DNA of 64,000 nucleotides, taken from Macrothele yani. Its lineage: Eukaryota > Arthropoda > Arachnida > Araneae > Macrothelidae. This document shows, piece by piece, positions 42,865-54,041 of this stretch (its first letter is position 1; each line of letters opens with the position of its first letter). The notes beneath the pieces were generated by a model. The model searched no databases. It was given only the letters and a program-made list of their open reading frames with translations, and had not been told where the DNA came from. The stretch is taken from the NCBI GenBank assembly GCA_039090855.1, contig CM076999.1, forward strand, positions 112,343,072 through 112,407,071, read 5' to 3'. A program made the position numbers and the translations under genes.

Positions 42865-43440
42865 AAAAAATAATTCACCCCCTGTGCATTTAAATTTTTA
42901 TATCCCCCTCAGAGCATGAAGTTACACCCCTAATGTGACCATTCTGGGAGGGCAACTCCCCCCTCCCCCGGCCCCACCGATAGCTACGGCTCTGCACTAA
43001 GGAATTGTCTTTGACACATAATCCGAATTTCCTCCTAAATCTTGGCCAATTTTTTTTCTCCAGCATAAGCAAAACTTTGCATGATAACAATTTTCATAGT
43101 CCACTCCAAGTGCCAAGGCAATGATCTGAAAAAAAAAAGGCCAGAGATAGAATAAGATTTGACTGAATGACAAACCCATAAACATTAAGTCCCCCTTTTC
43201 ACTTCTCCTAATATGTGTGAAGAGAAGATAGCATTGTTGTGACCAAAGCATTTAGAAATGTAGGAGAAGGCCGACAAGTCAGCCTCCCCCTCCCGCCCCT
43301 TCACGTTCGTCAAAATCAAAGGTGGGAGAACATCCTCTTTTTCTACTAACTTTAGGGAAAATGCGGGTGGAAACAGACGCTAAGTAATTTTCCCTCTGCA
43401 ATTACAAATGTGTACAAAACATCTGTAATGCTTTCGAAAG
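42865..43440. other. unassigned sequence
   Basis: GACCATTCTGGGAGGGC and GATAGCTACGGCTCTGC (42937-42995) recur at about 57180-57235, so a shared low-copy repeat exists here. Nothing coding. Confidence 0.35.
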
Positions 43441-43444
43441 ATTT

Positions 43445-44195
43445 GAGAACGGACTGGGGGGCGACTACATGCTTTAGGTTTCAGAACGGACTGGAGCAAC
43501 TACACGTTTTAGATATGAGCATGGACTAGGGCGACTACACGTATTATATTTGAGGATGGACTATGGCGACTAAACGTTTAGAATTGAGGATGGACTGGGA
43601 CGACTACACGTATTAGATGTGAGGATGGACTTGGGCGACTACACGTTTTAGATTTAAGGATGGACTGATGTGACTATTATTTTGATTTGAGGATGGATTG
43701 GGGCGGCTACACATTTTAGATTTGAGCATGGACTGGAGCGACTACGCGTTTTAAATTTGAGGATGGATTTGGGCGACTACACGTTTTAGATTTAAGGATG
43801 GACTGGAGTGACTATTTTTTTCATTTGAGGATGGATTGGGGCGACTACGCATTTTAGATTTGGGCATGGACTGGGGCGCACACGTTTTAGATTTGAGGAT
43901 GGATTCGGGCGACTACATATTTTAGATTTGAGCATGGACTGGGAAGAATACACGTTTTAGATTTGAGGATGGATTGAGGCGACTACACATTTTAGATTTG
44001 AGGATGGATTGAGGCGACTACACATTTTAGATTTGAGCATGGACTGGGGCGACTACACATTTTAGATTTGGGCATGGACTGGGGCGAATACACGTTTTAG
44101 ATTTGAGGATGGATTGAGGCGACAACACGTTTTAGATTTAAGGATGGACTGGAGTGACTATTTTTTTTTATTTGAGGATGGATTAAGGACCAATA
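43445..44195. repeat. 35-bp minisatellite
   Basis: About 21 units of the form GATGGACTGGGGCGACTAC + ACGTTTTAGATTTGAG. Units differ by substitutions, and shorter variants contain a T-run (near 43675, 43810 and 44160), repeated at intervals of about 135 and 350 bp. Confidence 0.9.
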
Positions 44196-44439
44196 TACGT
44201 TTTGCGGACTCCTTCTAAAAAAAGGAAAACATAACTTTTTGTTTAGAAGGCAGTTTCTTATAGTTTTCGTTGTGCTATCTGAAAAAAAAAACTGTATAGC
44301 TCTGTCAATTCTTTAAGCATTCTGCATATTTCTAAGGTCCCCTTCAAAACGCGGGAACCAGGATTGCAGTCCCCTAGCCCCCTTAAACGGGCTTTGTCTC
44401 TGGTGGCAAACTAGTACATCAAGAAAAATTTTAAATCAT

Positions 44440-44800
44440 GTGCGAAACATTTCGCTCTAGAAACGCTCGACAAAGAAAGAATTTTTCAACTCGGCCTGTT
44501 AGAAGCAGAGATATCAAGAAATATAAGATATGCATCCACGCCCCCTGGAGGAAAACTGCATTATTTTAAACAGAGAACATTTTGAAAAGGATTTTCGCAG
44601 TGAGAGGTATCAGATCACAAAATAATTTTTTCCGTCCAATTTTCAAAAGCACACATATTACTGCAAATACATCAGAAACAGAAATTTACTCTTACGCCAC
44701 CTAGTGGCTAAACCAGACTTCACCAAAAATTAAAAATTATATTCAAAACATTTTCCAAAAAAAGATCTATCGATACATTTTTTTTTTTAATTTTTGAAAT
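44440..44800. repeat. ~160-bp satellite units with CTCF-like cores
   Basis: CGCCCCCTGGAGG at 44539-44551 and CGCCACCTAGTGG at 44695-44707 are 156 bp apart in comparable context (upstream GAAGCAGAGATAT or GAAACAGAAATTT). On the minus strand the second reads CCACTAGGTGGCG. Confidence 0.65.
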
Positions 44801-44811
44801 CGACTATTTAG

Positions 44812-45282
44812 AAACAGAGGTATTGACTATTGAGAAACAGAGGTTTTGACTATTTAGAAACAGAGATATTGACTATTTAGAAACAGAGGTATTGACTATT
44901 TAGGAACAGAGGTATTGACCATTTAGAAACAGAGGTATTGACTATTTAGAAACAGAGGTATTGACTATTTAGGAACAGAGGTATTGACTATTTAGGAACA
45001 GAGGTATTGACCATTTAGAAACAGAGGTATTGACTATTTAGAAACAGAGGTATTGACTATTTAGGAACAGAGGTATTGACCATTTAGAAACAGAGGTATT
45101 GACTATTTAGAAACAGAGGTATTGACTATTTAGGAACAGAGGTATTGACTATTTAGAAACAGAGGTATTGACTATTTAGAAACAGAGGTATTGACTATTT
45201 AGAAACAGAGGTATTGACTATTTAGAAACAGAGGTATTGACTATTTAGAAACAGAGGTATTGACTATTTAGAAACAGAGGTA
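44812..45282. repeat. 23-bp minisatellite
   Basis: About 20 units of TATTGACTATTTAGAAACAGAGG, highly uniform (variants GGAACAG, GACCATT). It is an expansion of the 'TTTAGAAGCAGAGATAT' part of the surrounding ~160-bp satellite. Confidence 0.95.
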
Positions 45283-45620
45283 TTCCATTACGCCCCGTAG
45301 CGGAAAAACTATGCATTACTTGAAAAAGAAGTTTTACTCAAAATAGTTTTCGCTGTAAATGGTATCGAATGTGAGAAAGAATTTCTTCAGTCGGATATTT
45401 AGAAGCAATATTATAGGATAAATTGTATTTTGAATTCGACAGCATCTGCATTTACGCCCTCTAGCGGCGAAGTTGTGCCTTGTTGTGCATTGGTGAAAAA
45501 CCGGACAGCAAGAATCATTGTTCTCATTCCTCGGGCTTTCCAACGTAAAATAATTTTTTTATATCTGACTAATGACTGCAGAGATATGATGTCCACAGAC
45601 GAACGAACGGACAAAGCAAT
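45283..45620. repeat. ~160-bp satellite units with CTCF-like cores, right side
   Basis: CGCCCCGTAGCGG at 45291-45303 and CGCCCTCTAGCGG at 45455-45467, 164 bp apart. The last unit ends GAACGAACGGACAAAGC at ~45617, just before the Tc1-like fragment. Confidence 0.75.
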
Positions 45621-45622
45621 AC

Positions 45623-45856
45623 TACACCGATGAGCCCTTACATTATGACCACCCCCAGTTTAGAGAAATGAGCGCGCCTGGAGACCGAACGGTGGCGCAG
45701 GTGAGGTTCACAGAGCAGTATACATACAACCCAAGGACTGGCTTTCCGTTAGTAGAATGTTCGGAGACAGAATGGAAAAAGCTGCCATTTTATCGAAATT
45801 CGATAAAGGACAAATTGCGATGGCTTGGAGAATCGGAACTAGATTATCGGAAACGG
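45623..45856 (+). mobile_element. Tc1-like 5' fragment (family of 1965-3482)
   Basis: TACACCGATGAGCCCTTACA terminus, then GGTGGCGCAGGTGAGGTTCA and a start MEKAAILSKFDKGQIAMA-like peptide at about 45773. Truncated by the SINE at 45857. Confidence 0.85.
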
Positions 45857-46070
45857 CGCTGCCTCCCCGGGGAGCAGTGGTCTAATGATGGCCTCTGTTC
45901 ATTCGTCCAAAAGGGGTCCGGGTTCGAATCCCAAGAAGGTATGGATGTTGTGTTTCTCTTAAGGCACTGGTTCTCTCCTTCCCTGGAACCAGTGGCCCTA
46001 AATTAGGGACGTGCGACTGTTTATAGCCCATCGAGTTGCTCACGGTGGCCGTTAAATCCCCAATCAAAAC
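45857..46070 (+). mobile_element. tRNA-derived SINE, family A
   Basis: Full copy with a modified head (CCGGGGAGCAGTGGTCTAAT) and intact B box. It leads directly into the array of SINE heads. Confidence 0.88.
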
Positions 46071-46073
46071 CTG

Positions 46074-46970
46074 CCCCGTGGCGCAGTGGTCAGAGCGATG
46101 GCTTCTGATCATTCGCCCAACGGAGGGGCTGGGTTCGAATCCCGAGTAAGGCATGGATGTTGTGTTTGTCTTACGGCCGCCCTGATGGCACAGTGATCTG
46201 AGCGATGGCTTCTGATCACTCGTCCAACGGAGAAATCTGGGTTCGAATCCCCGGTTAAGGCATGGATTTGTCTTACCGCCGCCTGGGTGGCGCAGTGATC
46301 TAAGCGATGGCTTTTGATGATTCGCCCAACGGAGGGGTCTGGGTTCGAATCCAGGGTAAGGCATGGAATGTTGTTTTGTCTTGCGGCCGCCCCGGTGGCT
46401 CAGTGATCTAAGCGATGGCTTTTGATCATTCGCTAAACGGAGGGTGTCTGGGTTCGAATCCAGGGTAAGGCTTGGATGTTGTGTTTGTCTTACGGACACA
46501 GGGGTGGCGCAGTGATCTAAGCAATGGCTTCTGATCATTCGCCCAAAGGAGGGGTCTGGGTTCGAATCCCGTTAAGGCATGGATGTTGTGTTTGTCTTGC
46601 GGTCGCCCCGGCGGTGCAGTGATCGAAGCGATGACTTCTGATCATTCGACCGGCCGGCCCGGTGGCGCAGTGGTCTAAGCGATGGCTCTTTCCCTTCCCT
46701 GGAACCAGTGACCCTAAATTAGGGACGGGCGACTGCTTATAGCCCATTGAGTTGCTCACGGTGGTCGTTAAACCTCCAATCAAAAAAAAAAAATCATTCG
46801 ACCAACGGAGCGGTCTGAGCGGTCTGGGTTCGAATTCCGAGTAAGGCATGAATGTTGTGTTTGTCTTACGGCCTCCCGGGTGGCGCAGTGAACTAAGCGA
46901 TGGCTTCTGATCATTCGCCCAACGGAGGGTGTGGGTTCGAATTCCGGTTCAGGCATGGTTGTTTGCTTTA
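46074..46970 (+). repeat. tandem array of SINE tRNA-like heads
   Basis: Seven units of 100-111 bp, beginning near 46074, 46177, 46277, 46386, 46497, 46602 and 46873. Each has GGTGGCGCAGTGATCTAAGCG, CATTCGCCCAACGGAGGGG, GGGTTCGAATCCC, then GGCATGGATGTTGTGTTTG, and stops before the SINE body. A near-complete SINE is nested in the sixth unit. Confidence 0.9.
46653..46790 (+). mobile_element. deleted SINE nested in the head array
   Basis: Head start (CCCGGTGGCGCAGTGGTCTAAG) joined to the tail (CCCTTCCCTGGAACCAGTGA), with the B-box part missing. Target duplication ATCATTCGACC on both sides (about 46640 and 46791). Confidence 0.85.
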
Positions 46971-47140
46971 CTGGGGTTTATTTGTTGTATTCCTTGTTCA
47001 CCTGCCATTCTGTATTCAATGTTCACTACATATGTACATTGCTGACGTCGAAACACAAAATGGCTACACTGTATATGCCAATGTATCTGTCGACCAAGTC
47101 CAATAAATAATTTTTAAGCACCTAATCAAAAACAAACAAG

Positions 47141-47350
47141 CCGCCCCGGTGGTGCAGTGGTCTAAGGCGCTGGCCTATGATCATTCCTCCGTGTAAGGGG
47201 TCCGGGTTCGAATCCCGGTCAGGCATGGATGTTGTGTTTGTCTTACGGCACTGGCTCTCTCCCTTCCCTGGAACCAGTGACCCTAAATTAGGGACGGGCG
47301 ACTGTTTATAGCCCATTGAGTTGCTCACGGTGGTCGTTAAACCTCTAATA
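47141..47350 (+). mobile_element. tRNA-derived SINE, family A, near-consensus
   Basis: Full copy, head GGTGGTGCAGTGGTCTAAGG, extra GT in CCTCCGTGTAAGGGG. Confidence 0.92.
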
Positions 47351-47384
47351 AAAAAAAAACAGGCAGTCTTTTTTTTTTAATTAT

Positions 47385-47548
47385 TATTGGAGGTTTAACG
47401 ACCACCGTGAGCAACTCAATGGGCTATAAGCAGTCGTCCGTCCCTTATTTAGGGTCAGTGGTTCCAGGGAAGGGAGAGGGCCAGTGCCGTAAGACAAACA
47501 CAACATTCATGCCTCGCCGGGATTCGAACACGGACCCATCTCGGACGC
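47385..47548 (-). mobile_element. SINE family A, head-truncated
   Basis: Tail and body intact, B box GGGATTCGAACACGG present, A-box half missing after TCTCGGACG. Confidence 0.88.
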
Positions 47549-48538
47549 CAGGTAGCCTTCATTGGGCACAGTCTCTGTGAATTTATACAAAAACCTGCGG
47601 ATCCATTAGTGTAATTTTACAAAAATAAATACATTAATTATTTAGATATTGGCTATTTAAAAAAAAAATGCTTGAGGGGGTGAGGGCGACCCCCCCCCAC
47701 CTCGGCTGGAACCGCTACTGACCTATGGCCCTGGAATTTCTAAGGCCGGGCCTGGCGGAGGGACCTTCGATTCGAATTCATTTCTGGTTGGAGATTTTTT
47801 TTTTCTCTTTCCGCACGAATAATAACACTGTTTCAGTCTGACCTTGACCATTGAGTTAGTGGCTCTGAGACGAACAGTGACGATATTTTCATTTCTGTTA
47901 TGTAGCTTCCTGATCGTTATGTGTACCGATAGATATGCACTTAGGAAAGATAAAAATGCATGTGAAGCAATCACCTTCCATTATTCCCGACAAGTGGCGC
48001 CTTCTTAAGTCAATAAGGCCAAAGACTGCTTAAGGGCGGAAAAGCCGCAAGAGGTAAAGTTTACCAAACGGCACTTTACCTTCCGAGTGGCTGCTCTCAC
48101 TTGGAATCCGGTTTTGGCTGGATGGAACAGAAATAAGAATAGAGAGTGAGTTTTAGGAAACGACTCTATTCAGGAACAAAGACGAATTTGAATGAATTAA
48201 GCGGATGTGTTTCATTGATAACTCGTTGCTAAAGAGTTTTGCTTAAAGTAAATTGCTATGAATATCAGGGTTGCCATATCGCCAAATTTCCAAAATTTGG
48301 CTTTTTCAATTTAGTTGGCATCAGAGAATTGATTTGCCTTGTTTTATCTTTTTCCTGGCTTTTCACATTAGTTGCATAAAAATTATATTATCATCATCTT
48401 TTAAAATAATTTTCCTTTAAAAAAGTTTTTTTTTTGCTCCAAAATGGCAACACGTTAACATCATTCTCGCCAGAAATCGGAATGTACGCAGTTTAAATTT
48501 TCATTGACAGTTGACTCGAAGTTCCAGGTTCGGTTTAA
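47549..48538. other. unassigned sequence
   Basis: GAGGGCGACCCCCCCCCACC near 47685 looks like a MITE-type terminus. No coding signature. Confidence 0.3.
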
Positions 48539-48540
48539 TA

Positions 48541-49957
48541 CACTGACGGAAAATAAAATCCCAACACCACGTAAAATTAGTTGTAGAGGAATGAAATAGC
48601 GACAATACATTTGTATAGGTAACATATTTCATCGATTAAGGTTTCAAGATCACAGCTTATTGTAAGCGCGAGAAGAGCCATTTTAAATGTGAAATGCTGG
48701 TACATTAATAACCGGTTTAACCGCCAGAATGTTGAATGCAAGCACGCAAACGTTCATGCATTGTGTCGTACAGGTGCTGGATGTCAGTTTGTAGGATGGA
48801 GTTCCATGCCTGTTGCACTTGGTCGGTCAATACAGGGACGGTTAATACTGGTTGGGGGTGACGTTGGAGTTGCCGTCCAATGATGTCCCATACGTGCTCG
48901 ATTGGTGAAAGATCTGGGGATCTAGCAGGCCACGGCAACATGTCGTAGAGCATGTTGGGTTACAACAGTGGTATGCGGGCGAGCGTTATCCTGTTGGAAA
49001 ACACCCCTGGAATGCTGCTCATGAATGGCAGCACAACAGGTTGAATCACCAGACCGACGTACAACTGTGCCGTCAGGGTGCGTGGGATAACCACGAGAGT
49101 GCTCCTGCTGTCATAGGAAATTGCTCCTCAGACCATAACTCCAGGTGTAGGTCCAGTGTGTCTCGTCCGCAGACAGGTTGGTTGCAGGCGCTCACCTGGC
49201 CTCCTTCTAACCAACACACGGCCATCACTGGCACCCAGGCAGAACCGGCTTTAATCAGAAAACACAACAGATCTCCACTCCGTCCTCCAATGAGCTCTAG
49301 CTTGACACCACTGACGTCGCAAACGGCAGTGGTTTGGAGTAAGTGGAATGCACGCTACAGGGCATCTGGCTCGGAGCTGTATTTCAAGTAACCGATTTGT
49401 AACAGTTCGTTGTGTCACTGTGGTGGCAACCGCAGCTCGAATTGCTGCCGCAGACGCGGTACGATGCGCCACAGCCATACGCCGTACACGGCGGTCTTCC
49501 CTCTCAGTAGTGCCACGTGGCCGGCCGGAACCCGGTCTTCTTGAGGCAGTACCTTCCCTTGACCACCGCTGCCAACAATCATGCACAGTGGCTACATACC
49601 TGCCAAGTCGTTCTGCAATATTGCGGAACGAAAATCCACCTTCTCGTAGCCCTATTACACGACCTCGTTCAAACTCCGTGAGCTGTTGATAATGGCTTCT
49701 TCGTCTTCTTAAAGGCATTCTTGACTAACATCAACACACTACGTCGAATCTCAACGATAACTAACGCTCACGAACGTTATAGCGCGTATTTACAGCAAAC
49801 CTGCTTTGCATGTTCCGAGGGGCGCTACTAGCGCCACACGTATGCGCCGAGCGCGAAATTTGCATAGACGTCATCTTACAGATGTACTCTCACCGCCTAC
49901 CAACTGTCGTTTATCTAACACAACTTCTTGGTGTTGGGATTTTTTTTTCCGTCAGTG
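48541..49957 (-). mobile_element. Tc1-like transposon with complete TIRs
   Basis: TA-flanked CACTGACGGAAAATAAAATC at 48541 and its inverted match ending 49957. GC-rich relative to its surroundings. It holds one minus-strand transposase. Confidence 0.93.
48717..49718 (-). pseudogene. Tc1-like transposase, frameshifted
   Basis: It starts MPLRRRRSHYQQLTEFERGR at 49718 with a helix-turn-helix (RNIAERLGRYVATVHDCWQRW), a basic GSGRPRGTTEREDR linker and a second DNA-binding region, reaching WRSVVFSD (first Asp) at ~49251. The next part, ASDGRVLVRRRPGERLQPT and FQQDNARPHTT (second Asp, ~49000), lies in other frames. The end reads WPARSPDLSPIEHVWDIIGR (48870) with the catalytic Glu intact. At least two frame changes are needed, so the copy is inactive but young. 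Confidence 0.87.
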
Positions 49958-50285
49958 TATTTTGATGAATTGGGAAGAGATTATTATTTCAGTCGTACTG
50001 GATTATCCCAATCAAAGGTTGACACAGAATTCAAGGCAAGACTGTTCAAGGAAGCAATGTCAGTCAGCGGCGGATTTACCACTAGGCCAGCTAGGCCGCG
50101 GACTAGGGGCCGTATATGTAGCATCCAGAAAAACGAGGAGAATAGAACAGAAAATCTTAGAAAAGGGAAGTACCTTATTTTAATTTACTTGAATAAAATA
50201 AAGTAGTGGTAATTTTTTATTTTATCTTGAATGATAACTAAAGAAATAAGAACGTGATAATATCTCTATAGACCGTATGCATATG

Positions 50286-50293
50286 ACGTCACA
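50286..50293. promoter_or_regulatory. CRE-like palindrome TGACGTCA
   Basis: Consensus cAMP-response element 87 bp upstream of the THAP start codon. Positional inference only. Confidence 0.35.
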
Positions 50294-50379
50294 GCAAGGT
50301 AAACCATCCTAGCAGACGGCCTGGTGATGAATTGGTGTACAAACACTGCTTGGATTTGCATTGTGGAGCGTTAAGGAAG

Positions 50380-50601
50380 ATGGTGTTATGTGCTATTTTC
50401 GGCTGCGGAAACCGAAGTGGGAGAGATAATGATATGTCCTATTATATGTAGATTACCATCTGAGTGAACGAAGTGGGATCAGAATTATAAAAAAATTTAT
50501 TCAGAAGCGCCAAAATTTGTGGTTATCACGTATCAACAGAGTTGACATTGATGACTAGAAAAGAAGAAACATTAGAGTGTGTAGTTTACATTTTGCAACA
50601 G
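50380..50601 (+). pseudogene. THAP zinc-finger domain, broken
   Basis: ATG at 50380 reads MVLCAIFGCGNRSGRDNDMSYY, the C2 half of a THAP C2CH finger (C-x4-C spacing). After a frame change come RLPS (the 'YRLP' motif), LWLSRINRVDID, a stop, then IRVCSLHFATG, which supplies the final Cys and His. CAACAG|GTATGT at 50601 is a good splice donor, as expected at the end of a THAP first exon. THAP domains bind DNA and occur in P-element-type transposases and host regulators. One frameshift and one stop make this a pseudogene. Confidence 0.7.
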
Positions 50602-51029
50602 GTATGTTCATAAATTTACTGATGTGTTATCTACAAAAACTCTATGAAGATCTTTAGACTGGAATTAACCTTTCTTTATGAATGACTTGCACGATTACAT
50701 TTGCTCGGGAGTGAAGGCGTTAGCGCAAAAAACGAAATAATTAACAATATCGCCATGTTCTATTCGTGGCAAGACCTCAATGTTGTTTAGGAAAAGTGAG
50801 TATGGAATTTCATATATGGTTCACCACAATTGCCCAATAACTTTAATTTATCAGAATAAAGCTGTTTTTGATCACCAGATAACCCACTTACGTAGTCCGT
50901 GTAATGCATCTTCGATCTCACTTGTATACACCAGTTGTTCTGCAAGAAAGCAGCAAACGAAAAAGTGACGCGAACCGCGGTTTCGTGACGTCAAGGCATA
51001 CCGTCTATTGCGAGCACGTCCGTATTCGT

Positions 51030-52240
51030 ACGAGTGCGCTAGAGAGCGCATGCGACGTAAAGTGTAGTTCTTTACATTTTGAATGTGCGATAAAGAGCGC
51101 TTTCGACGTAAAGTGTAGTTCTTTCTATTTTGAATGTGCGATAGAGAGCGCACGCGACGTAAAGTGTAGTTCTTTACATTTTGAATGTGCGATAGAGAGC
51201 GCATGCGACGTAAAGTGTAGTTCTTCACATTTTGAATGTGCGATAGAGACCGCTTGCGACGTAAAGTGTAGTTCTTTACATTTTGAATGTGCGATAGAGA
51301 GCGCATGCGACGTAAAGTATAGTTCTTTACATTTTGAATGTGCGATAGAGAGCGCTTTCGACGTAAAGTGTAGTTCTTTACATTTTGAATGTGCGATAGA
51401 GAGCGCTTTCGACGTAAAGTGTAGTTCTTTACATTTTGAATGTGCGATAGAGACCGCTTTCGACGTAAAGTGTAGTTCTTTACATTTTGAATGTGCGATA
51501 GAGAGCGCATGCGACGTAAAGTGTAGTTCTTTACATTTTGAATGTGCGATAGAGAGCGCTTTCGACGTAAAGTGTAGTTCTTTACATTTTGAATGTGCGA
51601 TAGAGAGCGCTTTCGACGTAAAGTGTAGTTCTTTACATTTTGAATGTGCGATAGAGAGCGCATGCGACGTAAAGTATAGATCTTTACATTTTGAATGAGC
51701 GATAGAGAGCGCTTTCGACGTAAAGTGTAGTTCTTTACATTTTGAATGTGCGATAGAGAGCGCTTTCGACGTAAAGTGTAGTTCTTTACATTTTGAATGT
51801 GCGATAGAGACCGCTTTCGACGTAAAGTGTAGTTCTTTACATTTTGAATGTGCGATAGAGAGCGCATGCGACGTAAAGTGTAGTTCTTTACATTTTGAAT
51901 GTGCGATAGAGAGCGCTTTCGACGTAAAGTGTAGTTCTTTACATTTTGAATGTGCGATAGAGAGGGCATGCGACGTAAAGTGTAGTTCTTTATATTTTGA
52001 ATATGCGATAGAGAGCGCATGCGACGTAAAGTGTAATTCTTTACATTTTGAATGTTCGATAGAGAGCGCATGCGACGTAAAGTGTAGTTCTTTATATTTT
52101 GAATGTGCGATAGAGAGCGCATGCGACATAAAGTGTAGTTCTTTACATTTTGAATGTGCGATAGAGAGCGCATGCGACGTAAAGTGTAGTTCTTTACATT
52201 TTGAATATGCGATAGAGAGCGCATTCAAAATGTAAAGTGT
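51030..52240. repeat. 51-bp minisatellite, open in several frames
   Basis: About 23 units of GCGATAGAGAGCGCATGCGA + CGTAAAGTGTAGTTCTTTAC + ATTTTGAATGT. As 51 is 17 codons, the period keeps frames open: up to 450 codons on the minus strand, 367 in another minus frame and 264 on the plus strand. Units come in two main types, GCATGCGACG and GCTTTCGACG. The last unit ends in an inverted copy (CATTCAAAATGTAAAG at 52222). I regard it as non-coding. Confidence 0.93.
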
Positions 52241-52514
52241 TGATCCTGGATAAGCATGAACCTCTTTGACTATGTTTACAAATTTTTTTTATAACCTTTA
52301 ATTTAATAACAAGTTAAATCAAAATAAATTTTTATTCAAATAATACTTATTTAACAATAAAGTTATACTACCAATTATTATATTCTTAAACTTAAAGATA
52401 AGTTTATTAAAAAATCTTATAGGTGCAAATTCAAATATGGGTGGCCAGGTGAAGGGGAAGGGGGCGCCTAGAAAATTTGGCTTAGGGCCTTAAAAGCCTT
52501 AAATTCGGCACTAA

Positions 52515-52842
52515 ATGTTAGACTACAAAAACTACTTGCTCTTTGTGTTTGAAACATTTGTTGTGCAGGAATTCAAAAAGATTGAACAGTCTTTTTCGGC
52601 AAACCAAAGCTGATCCTCATGAATTGTAACAAGAATTATTCTTACACCAGAAAAGTCTTCAGAGCAGTCAACGGGCAGAATAAAAAATTTTAGCCAAGTT
52701 GATTTTATCAAAATTTTAACAGAATATAGTATGTTCCTTCAGAAAAACCATAGGAGTATGGCTCATCTAGAAATAAAAATGTCAAAGAAAGATGTACTTG
52801 CAGGTGTGTGCTGGAAAAAAGCTCCTAGTCAATTTACATGTA
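52515..52842. other. unassigned sequence
   Basis: Short peptides resembling a decayed hAT or similar transposase (AVNGQNKKF-like) are too weak to call. Confidence 0.3.
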
Positions 52843-54041
52843 CACTGAAGAGCAATTGAATTAGAAACAGCTGGCGTTATGCAAATGTGGCGCTGTGTGG
52901 GGCCCTGTAAACGGAAACGACATGACATATGCAGCGATCCGACAATATAAGGAGTAATGCGACGGGAATCAGTAAGAGTCGGACGCAGTATGGGTAAGAC
53001 GAAGGATTTAAGCGCATTTGATCATGGGCAAATTGTCGGGGGCCGACGAATGGGTTACTCCATTTCGGAAGTCGTGCAGGAACTGGGATTTTCACGAGCC
53101 ACTGTGTCACGGGTGCACCGTGAGTACATCGAATCCGGTAAAACCATCCCAGCAAGGGCCAACTGCCGTGGACAACAGCGTGTGGATAAGCGGGGTCATC
53201 GTCGGCTAGTTCGCATTGTAACAGCGGATAGACGGGCCACAGTGCAAGAAATCACTCGGTAATTTAACGCTGTTGCACAAAAACGTGTAAGCAGCCACAC
53301 CATCCAGAACCATCTCCTCGCTATGGGTTACAGAAGCCATCGTCCCAGAGGGTACCGCTGCTGACCGCACATCACAGGGTGCAAAGATTATCATAGGCGC
53401 GGGAACATCGCCACTGGACCCTAGACATGTGGAAAAATGTTGCCTGGACTGATGACGAGATTCACGTTGGTACACGCGGATGGCAGGATTATGCAAATAT
53501 ACGGCGCAAACCACATGAAGCGACGGATCCTTCTTGCCAACAGGGTGTTCTTCAAGCTGGTGGGGGTGGCATTCTCGTCTGGGGACTGTTTACGTGGACT
53601 GAAATGGGACCCCTGGTACCAGTGACATTGTCCCTCACAGGTCAACGTTACCGGGATATCCTGGACGACCATTTGCTCCCGTTTGGGCGTCTTCAACATC
53701 CCACTGGGGATCTCATTCTGCAACAAGACAATGAAGCTCCAGAATTGTATCCAAATGGTTGGATGAACATTCCACTGACGTGACCTCGCTTCTTTGGCCA
53801 GCTTGGTCACTTGACCTCAATCCCATCGAGCACATCTGGGATGCCATCGAGAGAGATGACCCCCTCCATAAAATCTTCGTGAACTGTGGGAGCTTGTTCA
53901 GAGGTCGTGAATCCGTATGGCTTCCCAACGCTTCCGGTGTCTTGTCGAGTCCATGCCGAGACGAATCGCCGACGTCATCAGGGCGAAAGGTGGTGCTACA
54001 CGTTACTAGACAGGTATCTCTAATTTAATTGCTCTTTAGTG
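52843..54041 (+). mobile_element. Tc1-like transposon with complete TIRs
   Basis: TA-flanked CACTGAAGAGCAATTGAATT at 52843 and its inverted match AATTTAATTGCTCTTTAGTG ending 54041. Confidence 0.92.
52990..54005 (+). pseudogene. Tc1-like transposase, frameshifted
   Basis: Start MGKTKDLSAFDHGQIVGGRR at 52990; a helix-turn-helix (ISEVVQELGFSRATVSRVH) and basic linker run to a stop at 53260. The frame reopens with NVAWTDDEIHV (first Asp, Ser-Asp-Glu-Ser changed, ~53440), GGGGILVWGLFTW (~53560) and LILQQDNEAPE (second Asp, ~53715). The end, SLDLNPIEHIWDAIERD (~53815), keeps the Glu in a third frame. Its start resembles those of the elements at 1965 and 45623, so these three are related. Confidence 0.87.

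Larger units (their letters stand above)
50062..52514. mobile_element. possible non-autonomous element enclosing a THAP fragment and the 51-bp array
   Basis: AGCGGCGGATTTA near 50067 and the inverse of TAAATTCGGCACT near 52500 form an imperfect 13-bp inverted pair, both followed inward by GGCC/GGGG-rich text (CTAGGGGCCG; GGGGGCGCCTAG). The inverted ends are weak evidence; the unit could equally be chance. Confidence 0.4.

Noticed and set aside
43445..45282. CRISPR-like regularly spaced repeats
   Set aside because: Units are contiguous minisatellite monomers without unique spacers, and the genome is eukaryotic.
50872..52228. 450- and 367-codon open frames
   Set aside because: They are read-throughs of the 51-bp tandem repeat in several frames on both strands; no domain, no codon-level constraint visible.
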